Below, one piece after another: positions 1 through 8,105 of a stretch of 64,000 nt of DNA (positions within the stretch are counted from its first letter, which is position 1; every line of letters starts with the position of its first letter). Where the stretch lies: positions 120,321 through 184,320 of the forward strand of contig JAFGGD010000030.1 of NCBI GenBank assembly GCA_016930695.1, given 5' to 3'. Both the position numbers and the translations under genes were made by a program. The notes beneath the pieces were generated by a model. It did no database searches, was not told the origin of the DNA, and saw only the letters and a program-made list of their open reading frames with translations. This stretch comes from Candidatus Eisenbacteria bacterium (lineage in GTDB: Bacteria; Orphanbacterota; Orphanbacteria; Orphanbacterales; Orphanbacteraceae).

Positions 1-18
1 CGCCGAGGAGGTCCTCCG

Positions 19-2394
19 GTGAACCGCCGTTTCATTCATGCGATTCTGATTTCGAGCGCCGCCATGCTCACCGCCGCGCCCGCCGTCGCGGCGAGGGATG
101 GGGCGATGAGCCCGATCCCTGGGAAGATCCACCCTCGCCTCGCCCACAAGATCGCCGAGTCGCGGGAGCCGGTTCCGGTTTGGATCTTCTTCCGCAACAA
201 AGGGGGAGAGAACGAACCGGTCCGGATCGATCCGGCGGCGCGGGCGCGCCGTGAAGGGGTCGGTTTCCGCGACGATTGGGGAGACCTTCCGGTGCGCGAC
301 GCGTACATCCGCGGCGTCGAGGCGGAAGGCGCGGAGGTCCGCTCCACTTCCCGTTGGTTGAACGGCGCGGGCGCGACCGCGACGCCGGAAGCGATCCGGC
401 GCATCGCCCGCCTGGACTACGTGATCCGCGTGCAACCGATCGGCAGGCGGTTTTCGCGGCCGGAGCCGCTCGCGACGGGCCTCCTTCCTTCACCGCCGCC
501 GCCGGGGAAGACCGCCGTCGACTACGGTTGGTCCGCGGTACAGCTCGCCCAGATCCGCGCCGACTCCCTCCTCGAGGCGGGGTGGTCCGGCGAAGGGGTG
601 CGCGTCCAGATCAACGACAGCGGTTTCTACACCGCCGCCCGCTGCTACGACTCCCTCGATATCGCCGAACGGTACGACTTCGTCCACGACGACACGACCG
701 TCTCCAACCAGACCGCCGACGAGACCGACGACGACGAGGAGAACCACGGTTCCGCGGTGCTCTCGGTGCTCGGTGGATGGGACGAGGGATGGATCGTGGG
801 ACCCGCCCACGACGCGACCTTCTACCTCGCCAAAACCGAGGACGGCGGCGACGAGGAGACCCTTGCCGAAGAGGACTATTGGATCGAGGCGGTGGAGTGG
901 GGCGAGGCTCGCGGGGTGCGCGTGCTGAGCAGCTCCGTCGGCTATGGGAAGGAACTGCACGATCTCTCCGAGCTGGACGGGGAGACGACGCCGATCGCGA
1001 TCGCCGCGCAGGCCGCGGTGGAGCGCGGGGTGGTGGTCTGCAACTCCCAGGGGAACGAGGCGAACGATCCCCAGTGGCGCAAACTGGTCACACCGGCGGA
1101 CGCGCCCGGGGTGATCGCCGCCGGAGCGGTCACCGTCGGCGGGAGTCGTGTGTACTTCTCCAGCTACGGCCCCACGGCGGACGGGAGAATCAAGCCGGAC
1201 GTGGCCGCCCTCGGCATCGGCGTCGCCGGGGTGGGGAATCCGCGCGGGGGTTCCACCTACAGCTGGTACACCCAACTCCTTCAGGGGACCTCCTTCGCCT
1301 GCCCGTTGACGGCGGGCGTGTGCGCGCTCCTCTTGGAGATCCATCCGATCGCCACGCCGGCGGACGTGATGGAGGCGCTTCATGCGACGGCGAGCCAGGC
1401 GGCGAATCCGGACACGGCGCTCGGTTGGGGAATCGTGAACGCATGGGAGGCGGCGCTCCGCCCGGTGGTCCACCACGATCCGCAGAACGACCTCGCCCTG
1501 GAGGGCGACACCCTCCGCGCGTCGGCGGCGCTCTCCCTCTATCCCGGCTTCGATCCCCCCCGGGCGGTTTTCGGCGACGCCGGCGGCTACACCGACACGG
1601 TCGGCTTCGCCGGCGCCGGCGACACGCTGGTCGCATCCCATCTCCCGGTCGATCCATCGTCGGTCCGCTACTACTTTCTCTTCACGCGCGGCGGCCGCGT
1701 CTGGACGAGCCCGGAGGGAGCGCCCGTCGCCTACTACGAATTCGGCGACGCCACCGCGCCCTCGATCGTCCATACCCCCCTCGCGGACCGAACCCCGGGC
1801 GAGTGGCCCGCGCGCGTGGAGGCTTGGATCACCGACAACCGGGAGCTGGAGGATGACTCGATCCGAGTGGCCTACCAGGTTTGGGACGGCGGCGGCGCGC
1901 CCGCCCTCTCGGGCGACTTCTCTCTCGTCCACGGCGCCGGCGACCTCTTCGCCGCCGATTTCCCCTTCGACGTCTCGACGGGCGACTCGATCGCCTACGC
2001 CATACAGGCTTTGGACGGCTCGGGAAACGTCGCATCCTCACCCGCGGGCGGGGGACGGCACGCCTTCCGGATCATCAGCGCTTCCTATGCGCTCCTCTAC
2101 GGCGCGGAGGGGGACGAGGGGCCGACCAACCCCTTCTTCCTCGGCGAATCGGACTACCGCGTGATCTTCGATCTCCCCAAGAACGAGGAGGTGCGGATCC
2201 GCGTCTACGACCCGGCGGGGCGCTGCGTCCGCGACGTCTACCGCGGGCGATTGGGGCCGGGCTCGCGGCTCTCCGTCGACTGGGACGGCCGCGACCGCGG
2301 CGGGAGGGAACTCTCCCAGGGCGTCTATTTCCTCCGTTTCGAAGCGGGCCCCTACACCAAGACGCGTAAAGTGGTGGTCCTGAATTCGGAGTAA
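19..2394 (+). CDS. Secreted subtilisin-like (S8) serine protease with C-terminal FlgD-type Ig domain
   Basis: This 791-residue protein has an N-terminal Sec signal peptide (hydrophobic to about residue 24, ending in AVAA). The S8 catalytic triad is visible: Asp200 in QINDSG, His243 in ENHGSAV and Ser425 in LQGTSFACP. The oxyanion Asn lies in the CNSQGN segment near 342. The last 85 or so residues (from NPFFLGESDYRV) resemble the FlgD-type Ig-like domain common at the C terminus of secreted FCB proteins, with VRIRVYDPAGR and a final TRKVVVLN strand. Between these lies a beta-rich region of unknown fold. The GTG start follows a strong aggagg site. It is a probable cell-surface or extracellular protease; the substrate is unknown. 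It is separated from the MoxR operon by about 100 bases. Confidence 0.9.
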   Translation: MNRRFIHAILISSAAMLTAAPAVAARDGAMSPIPGKIHPRLAHKIAESREPVPVWIFFRNKGGENEPVRIDPAARARREGVGFRDDWGDLPVRDAYIRGVEAEGAEVRSTSRWLNGAGATATPEAIRRIARLDYVIRVQPIGRRFSRPEPLATGLLPSPPPPGKTAVDYGWSAVQLAQIRADSLLEAGWSGEGVRVQINDSGFYTAARCYDSLDIAERYDFVHDDTTVSNQTADETDDDEENHGSAVLSVLGGWDEGWIVGPAHDATFYLAKTEDGGDEETLAEEDYWIEAVEWGEARGVRVLSSSVGYGKELHDLSELDGETTPIAIAAQAAVERGVVVCNSQGNEANDPQWRKLVTPADAPGVIAAGAVTVGGSRVYFSSYGPTADGRIKPDVAALGIGVAGVGNPRGGSTYSWYTQLLQGTSFACPLTAGVCALLLEIHPIATPADVMEALHATASQAANPDTALGWGIVNAWEAALRPVVHHDPQNDLALEGDTLRASAALSLYPGFDPPRAVFGDAGGYTDTVGFAGAGDTLVASHLPVDPSSVRYYFLFTRGGRVWTSPEGAPVAYYEFGDATAPSIVHTPLADRTPGEWPARVEAWITDNRELEDDSIRVAYQVWDGGGAPALSGDFSLVHGAGDLFAADFPFDVSTGDSIAYAIQALDGSGNVASSPAGGGRHAFRIISASYALLYGAEGDEGPTNPFFLGESDYRVIFDLPKNEEVRIRVYDPAGRCVRDVYRGRLGPGSRLSVDWDGRDRGGRELSQGVYFLRFEAGPYTKTRKVVVLNSE

Positions 2395-2497
2395 TCTGGA
2401 ACCGGAGCGTTCGTTCCGGTGTGCAGGCAATCAGATCCGCGGCGCGACGGCGCGCCGGGATTCGCGACTTTTTCACCAAGGAGGACGGAGCGGGATC

Positions 2498-3481
2498 ATG
2501 ACGCAGGGCGATGGCATGGAGCGGATCCGCGAGGAGGGACGCCTCTTTCGGGGAATCATCGACGAAGTCGGCAGGGTGATCGTGGGACAGGATTACATGG
2601 TGGAGCGTCTCCTGGTGGGACTGCTCACCGGAGGCCACGTCCTGATCGAAGGGGTGCCCGGCCTGGCGAAAACCCTCACCGTCAACACACTCGCCCGAGC
2701 GGTGCGCGCCGATTTCCGACGAATCCAGTTCACGCCGGATCTTCTTCCGGCGGACCTGATCGGCACCATGGTGTACAACCCGAAGGAGAGCGATTTCTTT
2801 ACGCGCAAAGGTCCTATTTTCACCCATTTCCTGCTCGCCGACGAGATCAACCGGGCGCCGGCGAAGGTGCAGAGCGCCCTCTTGGAGGCGATGCAGGAGC
2901 GGCAGGTCTCCATCGGGAACGAGACGCACAAGCTGGACGATCCCTTCCTGGTGCTGGCCACGCAGAATCCGATCGAGCAGGAGGGGACCTACCCTCTACC
3001 GGAAGCGCAGGTGGACCGGTTCATGCTGAAGCTCCGTATCGGCTACCCGAGCCGGGAGGAGGAGCGGGCGATCATGGACCGATGGGCGGGCGTGGACGGG
3101 ATCGCCGTGGAGGAAGCGGCGGGGCTGGACGATCTCCGGCGGGCGCGGGAGACCGTCCGCTCGATTCGCATCGACGACAACCTGAAGGACTACATGGTGG
3201 ACATCGTGCAGGCCACCCGCGACCCCGGCGCCTACGGCCTGGAGGACCTCAAGGAACTGATCGCCTACGGCGCCTCGCCGCGGGCGTCGCTCCACCTGAA
3301 CATGGGATCCCGGGCGCTCGCTTTCCTGGACGGCCGTGATTACGTCACCGCCGACGACGTGAAGGAGCTGTGCCCCGACGTGCTCCGGCACCGGATCATC
3401 GTGACCTATGAGGCGGAGGCGGAAGAGGTGACCGGCGAGGACGTCCTCCGCAAGATCCTGGACCACCTGGAAGTTCCCTAG
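2498..3481 (+). CDS. moxR: MoxR-family AAA+ ATPase
   Basis: A 327-residue AAA+ protein with Walker A (EGVPGLAKT, residues 51-59) and Walker B (FLLADEIN, 111-118), followed by the family's NRAPAKVQSALLEAMQE segment. MoxR ATPases act as chaperones that mature or regulate VWA-domain proteins, and they usually head MoxR-DUF58-Bat operons. This one lies 8 bases upstream of a DUF58 gene and leads a nine-gene run through batE. A GGAGG-like site precedes the ATG; an in-frame ATG five codons later is an alternative start. Length and motifs are normal for the family. The operon's specific target is unknown. Confidence 0.93.
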   Translation: MTQGDGMERIREEGRLFRGIIDEVGRVIVGQDYMVERLLVGLLTGGHVLIEGVPGLAKTLTVNTLARAVRADFRRIQFTPDLLPADLIGTMVYNPKESDFFTRKGPIFTHFLLADEINRAPAKVQSALLEAMQERQVSIGNETHKLDDPFLVLATQNPIEQEGTYPLPEAQVDRFMLKLRIGYPSREEERAIMDRWAGVDGIAVEEAAGLDDLRRARETVRSIRIDDNLKDYMVDIVQATRDPGAYGLEDLKELIAYGASPRASLHLNMGSRALAFLDGRDYVTADDVKELCPDVLRHRIIVTYEAEAEEVTGEDVLRKILDHLEVP

Positions 3482-3489
3482 ACCGAGCC

Positions 3490-4371
3490 ATGCTTCCCAA
3501 AGAACTGATCCGAAAAATACGGCGGATCGAGATCTCCACGCGCTCGCTGGTGGAGAGCGTCTTCTCCGGCGAGTACCACTCCGTCTTCAAGGGGCGGGGG
3601 ATGGAGTTCGATCAGGTTCGGGAGTATCAAGAGGGGGACGACGTCCGCAGCATCGACTGGAACGTCACCGCGCGCATGAACCGTCCCTTCGTGAAGGAAT
3701 TCGTGGAGGAGCGGGAGCTGGTGGTGATGCTCGCCGTGGACGTGAGCGGCTCCAGCGACTTCGGCACGGCGAGCCACTTCCGCAGCGAGGTGGCCGCCGA
3801 GATCTGCTCCCTCCTCGCCCTCTCCGCGATCGAGAACAACGACAAGGTCGGCCTTCTCCTCTTCTCCGACCGAATCGAAAAGAGCGTTACGCCTCGCAAG
3901 GGACGCCGCCACGTTCTCCGTGTGATCCGGGAGCTGCTCTACACGCGGCCCGAGGGGCGGGGGACCGACCTGAACGGCGCGTTGGAACACCTGAACCGGA
4001 CCTTGAAGCGCCGGTGCGTCCTCTTCCTCGTCTCCGATTTCCTCGACGGTTCCATCGAACGCCTCCTTCGAGTGACCAACAAACGCCACGACGTGATCGC
4101 CGTGCGCATCGTCGATCCGCGGGAGATCGCGATCCCCGACGTGGGATTCTTGGAGATGGAGGACGCCGAAACGGGGGAGCGGCTTTTTCTCTCCACGGGA
4201 AACGAGGCGTTCCGCCTCGCCTACGCGGAGCGGCGGCGAAGGGACGACGCGCGCCTCCGATCCCTCTTCCGCCGCGTCGGCGTGGATCTGGTCGAGGTCT
4301 CCACCGAGGGGGGATACGTGGATCCTCTCGTGGAGTTCTTCCGGCGGCGGGCGCGGAGGTTCGGTCGATGA
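3490..4371 (+). CDS. DUF58 domain protein of the MoxR/Bat operon
   Basis: A 293-residue DUF58 protein, recognised by the RSIDWNVTAR signature near residue 55 and a VWA-like core beginning LAVDVSGSSDFG. DUF58 proteins are regular partners of MoxR ATPases and are thought to be their VWA-type clients. The stop overlaps the next ATG by four bases (ATGA), so the two are probably translationally coupled. No signal peptide or membrane segment is visible, so it should be cytoplasmic. Molecular function is unknown beyond family association. Confidence 0.9.
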   Translation: MLPKELIRKIRRIEISTRSLVESVFSGEYHSVFKGRGMEFDQVREYQEGDDVRSIDWNVTARMNRPFVKEFVEERELVVMLAVDVSGSSDFGTASHFRSEVAAEICSLLALSAIENNDKVGLLLFSDRIEKSVTPRKGRRHVLRVIRELLYTRPEGRGTDLNGALEHLNRTLKRRCVLFLVSDFLDGSIERLLRVTNKRHDVIAVRIVDPREIAIPDVGFLEMEDAETGERLFLSTGNEAFRLAYAERRRRDDARLRSLFRRVGVDLVEVSTEGGYVDPLVEFFRRRARRFGR

Positions 4372-5288
4372 GGCGGGCGGCGGCGGCCGCCGCCCTGCTC
4401 GCGCTCCTCGCGGCGGCGGCCGCCGCGGAACCGGTGATGGAGACGGCGGTCGACCGGGACTCGATCACGGTGGGAGATCCGATCGCGCTTCTCATCCGTC
4501 TCACCACCGGCCCCGGCGAGGAAGCGTCCCTTCCCGTTTTTCCGGAGGAGCGGATCGGCCCCTTCGAGATCCTGGACGGTCCGGTGGTGGAAGAGACGGA
4601 GACGGGAAGAGGCGGCCGAGTCCGGACCGCCCGCTATCGGATCACCGCCTACGAAACGGGAGAGAGCGAGATCCCGGGACTCGCCCCGCCGGAGGGGGGA
4701 CGCGAGAGCCGGCCGATTCCGATCGCGGTCCTCTCCGTCGGTCTCGATCCGACCGGCCGGCCGCGCGACGTGAAAGGGCCGAAGCCGATCGAGCGGGATT
4801 TCCTCCGCATGGTCTTCGCCGCCGTCGTGGCGCTCCTTCTTCTCGCCGCGGCGGCGTACATTCTGCATCGAAGGAGAAATCGCCCGTCGGAAACGGCGCC
4901 GGTTCTGGGAGCGGTGGACCTGCGGCCCGCGCACCGGATCGCCCTGGAGAGGTTGGACGGGCTTCGACGCGCCCTCGAATCGGGCGGGGCGGAGGCGCGC
5001 CCCTTCCATTTCGAGTTGTCCGACGCGGTGCGGCGCTACCTGAGCGATCGTTACGCGCTGCCGGCGCCGGAGAGAACCTCGCGGGAGATCCTGCGCGAGA
5101 TCCGCCGGGAGAAGCTGGAGCCGGAGGCGACGGCGCTCCTTCGTGAATGCCTCGCCTCCTGCGATCTCGTCAAGTTCCGCGGCATCGAGCCGACCCGGGA
5201 AGAGTCGGGGCGCTCCCTCGATCGGGCGCGCGCGTTCGTGGAGAAGACGGGGGAGACGGCGCCCGATGAGAGAGGAGGGGGACGCTGA
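4368..5288 (+). CDS. Membrane-anchored protein of the Bat operon (BatD-like/DUF4381-like, unnamed)
   Basis: The 306-residue product starts at the ATG overlapping the DUF58 stop. Longer upstream reading in this frame overlaps the DUF58 gene and is rejected. It has an Ala/Leu-rich signal peptide (residues 1-20), a periplasmic domain resembling a short BatD-like beta domain (PVMETAVDRDSITVGDP), one membrane helix near residues 145-165 (VVALLLLAAAAYIL) and a cytoplasmic tail. Proteins of this layout commonly sit between DUF58 and BatA. It probably belongs to the membrane complex formed by the Bat proteins. I do not recognise a catalytic motif. Its stop overlaps the batA start as TGATG. Confidence 0.7.
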   Translation: MRRAAAAAALLALLAAAAAAEPVMETAVDRDSITVGDPIALLIRLTTGPGEEASLPVFPEERIGPFEILDGPVVEETETGRGGRVRTARYRITAYETGESEIPGLAPPEGGRESRPIPIAVLSVGLDPTGRPRDVKGPKPIERDFLRMVFAAVVALLLLAAAAYILHRRRNRPSETAPVLGAVDLRPAHRIALERLDGLRRALESGGAEARPFHFELSDAVRRYLSDRYALPAPERTSREILREIRREKLEPEATALLRECLASCDLVKFRGIEPTREESGRSLDRARAFVEKTGETAPDERGGGR

Positions 5289-6280
5289 TGTTCCGTTTCG
5301 CCTACCCCTGGATTCTCGCCGCGCTGCCGGTGGTTTTGGCGGCGATGATCCTTCTCCACAGGCGCCTCCTGCGAAACGCGCCGCGGCTCCGCTTCTCGTC
5401 GATCGAGTCGGTGCGCCGCGCCGGGCCGCCGCGCCGCCCCTTCATCCGCCATTTGCCGGCGATCCTCCGGATGGCCGCGGTGACGCTCCTCCTCCTCGCC
5501 CTCGCCCGCCCCCAGTCGGGGACCCGGGACGTCCGCGTGCGCGCGGAGGGGGTGGACATTCTGATCGCGATGGACGTCTCCGGGAGCATGCAGGCGATCG
5601 ACTTCGAGCCGAACAATCGCCTCGACGCCGCGAAGACCGTCGCCGCCGAATTCATCCGGGGAAGGGAATCGGACCAGCTCGGCTTGGTGGTCTTCGCCGC
5701 CGTCAGCTTCGTCCAGTGCCCCCTCACGCTCGACGCGGACGTGTTGCTCGGCCTCCTCGACGAAATCCGAATCGGCATGGTGGAGGACGGCACGGCGATC
5801 GGCATGGCGATCGTCAACTGCGCCAATCGCCTGGAAGCGAGCGAAGCGAAGAGCAAGGTGGCGATCCTGCTCACCGACGGCGTCAACAACACGGGAAGAA
5901 TCGACCCGATCACCGCCGCCGAACTCGCGCGGGCGGTGGGCGTCCGAGTCTACACCATCGGCGTCGGCAGCCGGGGCGAGGCGCTCTTCCCCGTGCGGGA
6001 TCCCGTGTTCGGAACGCGTTACGTCCGGCGCCCCGTGGAGATCGACGAAGAGACGCTCCGGAAAATCGCCGACGGGACCGGTGGGCGCTACTTCCGCGCC
6101 ACCGACACGGAGGCGCTCCGGACGATCTTCCGGGAAATCGGCGAAATGGAGAAAACGGAGGTCACCAGCAAAGAATACGTGAACTATTACGATCTCTATG
6201 ACCGTTTCGCGATCCCGGCGGCGCTCCTCCTTCTCGCGGAGGCGCTCCTGGGATCGGTGATCCTCCGGAGGATCCTCTGA
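5288..6280 (+). CDS. batA: VWA-domain membrane protein BatA
   Basis: A 330-residue protein with two N-terminal hydrophobic helices (about 6-23 and 58-73), a VWA domain with an intact MIDAS motif (DVSGSMQ, Asp96) and a C-terminal membrane helix (about 305-325). This is the BatA/BatB topology: a VWA domain flanked by membrane anchors. The start overlaps the upstream stop (TGATG) and its end overlaps the batB ATG. Bat proteins were named for Bacteroides aerotolerance; their role is usually described as envelope stress or oxygen tolerance, but mechanism is unproven. BatA and BatB are told apart here by order only. Confidence 0.87.
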   Translation: MFRFAYPWILAALPVVLAAMILLHRRLLRNAPRLRFSSIESVRRAGPPRRPFIRHLPAILRMAAVTLLLLALARPQSGTRDVRVRAEGVDILIAMDVSGSMQAIDFEPNNRLDAAKTVAAEFIRGRESDQLGLVVFAAVSFVQCPLTLDADVLLGLLDEIRIGMVEDGTAIGMAIVNCANRLEASEAKSKVAILLTDGVNNTGRIDPITAAELARAVGVRVYTIGVGSRGEALFPVRDPVFGTRYVRRPVEIDEETLRKIADGTGGRYFRATDTEALRTIFREIGEMEKTEVTSKEYVNYYDLYDRFAIPAALLLLAEALLGSVILRRIL

Positions 6281-7311
6281 TGCGTTTCGGCGAACCCTTC
6301 TTTCTCCAAGCGCTCCTCGCGGTCCCCCTCCTCTGGTGGATCTTCCGAATCGGCCGGCGGCGGCGCGAATCGCTCCGCGCCCGCTTCGGCGACCCCGGCC
6401 TGCTTCGCCACCTGATCCGAGGGGCCGACGAGGGCCGGCGCCGGAAGAAGGAACGCCTCGTCCTTCTCGGATTCGTCTTCCTCCTCCTGGCGCTCGCCCA
6501 TCCCCAGTACGGCGAGCGGGAGCGAATGGTGGAGCGCCGCGGCATCGATCTGGTCTTCGCCCTCGACACATCCCTCAGCATGCTCGCCGAGGATCCGCCT
6601 CCCAGCCGGCTCGACCGCGCCCGCGGAGAGATCGAAGGGCTTCTGGGCAGGCTCCGCGGGGACCGGGTGGGAATCGTCTCCTTCGCCGGGTCCGCCGTTC
6701 CCACCTGCCCTCTCACCTCCGACTACGGCGCGGTGAGGATCTTCCTCGGCGGCGTGGACGCCTGGACCGCGCCGACGGCGGGCACTTCCGTCGCCGCGGC
6801 GATCCGCCGCTCCCTCCGCATGCTCGAAGAGAGCCCGTCCGGCTCGAAGGCGATCGTCCTCCTCACCGACGGCGAGGACCACGAAGGGGAAGTGATGGAA
6901 GCCGCGGAGGAGGCGGCCGAGGCGGGCGTCGCCGTCTTCCCGATCGGATTCGGCGGAACGGAGGGAGAGCTGATCCCCCTCCCCGAGGGGAGCGCCGAAG
7001 GGGAACGATTCAAGAGAGACCAAGAGGGCGGATTGGTCGTGACAAAACGGGACGACGAAGTGCTGGGCGCGGTGGCGCGAATCACCGGCGGCGCGGTCTA
7101 CTCCCTGCGGGACGACCCGGACGCGCTGGAACTGGTGCTGGACCGCCTCTCCGGCCTGGAGCGGCGGAGCTATCGATCCGGCGTACGGACGATCCGGGAG
7201 GAGCGATACCTCTGGTTCCTCGTTCCTGCTACAATTCTTTTCCTTATCGAGTTCGGTCTCTCCACGTCGAGCGGTCGGAAAAGGGAGGTGTGGAGTGGGC
7301 GGATCGAGTGA
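6280..7311 (+). CDS. batB: VWA-domain membrane protein BatB
   Basis: A 343-residue paralogue of the preceding gene with the same layout: N-terminal helices, the VWA MIDAS variant DTSLSM (Asp96) and a C-terminal helix near residues 310-325. The MIDAS has Leu where BatA has Gly but keeps the Asp and both Ser. It overlaps the next gene by 17 bases. In Bat operons BatA and BatB probably form a VWA pair in the membrane that binds the TPR proteins encoded downstream. Confidence 0.86.
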   Translation: MRFGEPFFLQALLAVPLLWWIFRIGRRRRESLRARFGDPGLLRHLIRGADEGRRRKKERLVLLGFVFLLLALAHPQYGERERMVERRGIDLVFALDTSLSMLAEDPPPSRLDRARGEIEGLLGRLRGDRVGIVSFAGSAVPTCPLTSDYGAVRIFLGGVDAWTAPTAGTSVAAAIRRSLRMLEESPSGSKAIVLLTDGEDHEGEVMEAAEEAAEAGVAVFPIGFGGTEGELIPLPEGSAEGERFKRDQEGGLVVTKRDDEVLGAVARITGGAVYSLRDDPDALELVLDRLSGLERRSYRSGVRTIREERYLWFLVPATILFLIEFGLSTSSGRKREVWSGRIE

Positions 7312-8101
7312 ACGCCGCCGAATTCTCCCCCTGATCGCCCTCTTGGCGGTCGGCTGGGGAGGGGCGGTGTACGATGAAAACGCCGACGGAACCCGCGCCT
7401 ATGGCGAGGGCTCCTACGAAGAAGCGCTCCGCCACTTCCTCGCCGCCGAACGGGAACGGCCGGAAGAGGGGAGGCTCTCCTTCAACGTGGCCGCCGCGCT
7501 CTTCCGGCTCGGCCGCCTCGAAGAAGCGCTCGCCGCCTACCGGGGCGCGGCGTCGGATTCGACCCTCACCGCCGAATCGCTTTACGGCGCGGGGAACGTT
7601 CTTCTCCAGTCGGGAAAACCGGAAGAAGCGGCGGAGATGTATAAGCGCTCCCTTCGCCGCGACCCGACCGACGAGGACGTTAAGCACAATCTGGAGCTGG
7701 CGCTCCGCATGATGGAGCAGCAGCAGGAACAGCAGCAGCAGGACCAACAGCAGCAGGACCAGCAGCAACAGGATCAGCAGCAACAGGATCAGCAGCAGCA
7801 GGACCAACAGCAGCAGGACCAACAGCAACAGGACCAGCAGCAGCAGGATCAGCAGCAACAGGATCAGCAGCAGCAGGACCAGCAGCAGCAGGACCAACAA
7901 CAGCAGGACCAACAACAGCAGGACCAACAACAGCAGGACCGGCGACCCAATGAAGGGGAGCAGCCACCCCAAGACGGGGAGATGACCCGCGAACAGGCGC
8001 ACAGGATCCTCCAGGCGCTTGCCGAAGAAGAGGAGAGCCGGCGCCGGGAGAGCATGGAAAAGCGCGTGGCGCGGCCGGCGCCCTCGGGGAAGGACTGGTA
8101 G
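7295..8101 (+). CDS. batC: BatC-like TPR protein with a 14-copy QQQQD repeat
   Basis: The 268-residue product begins at a GTG 17 bases inside batB. Residues 10-24 are hydrophobic (signal or anchor). Residues 30-140 form TPR helices (YGEGSYEEALRHFLAAE and following). Residues 146-215 are 14 perfect copies of QQQQD, then a charged tail containing REQAHRILQALAEEEESRR, which resembles the C-terminal segment of BatC proteins. TPR proteins in this operon are thought to scaffold BatA/BatB. BatC homologues often have Gln/Asp-rich linkers, but a perfectly periodic one is unusual. Confidence 0.82.
   Translation: MGGSSERRRILPLIALLAVGWGGAVYDENADGTRAYGEGSYEEALRHFLAAERERPEEGRLSFNVAAALFRLGRLEEALAAYRGAASDSTLTAESLYGAGNVLLQSGKPEEAAEMYKRSLRRDPTDEDVKHNLELALRMMEQQQEQQQQDQQQQDQQQQDQQQQDQQQQDQQQQDQQQQDQQQQDQQQQDQQQQDQQQQDQQQQDQQQQDQQQQDRRPNEGEQPPQDGEMTREQAHRILQALAEEEESRRRESMEKRVARPAPSGKDW
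7730..7939 (+). repeat. Tandem 15-base repeat, 14 copies, coding QQQQD
   Basis: Fourteen uninterrupted 15-base units inside batC each encode Gln-Gln-Gln-Gln-Asp. Units differ only at synonymous positions (CAG/CAA, GAC/GAT), so the peptide is perfectly periodic while the DNA is not identical. Such arrays change copy number by slippage in steps of five residues without breaking frame. Confidence 0.97.
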
Positions 8102-8105
8102 AACG

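Noticed and set aside
7730-7939. Possible CRISPR-like array
   Set aside because: Units are 15 bases, uninterrupted, with no spacers, and lie inside a coding frame.
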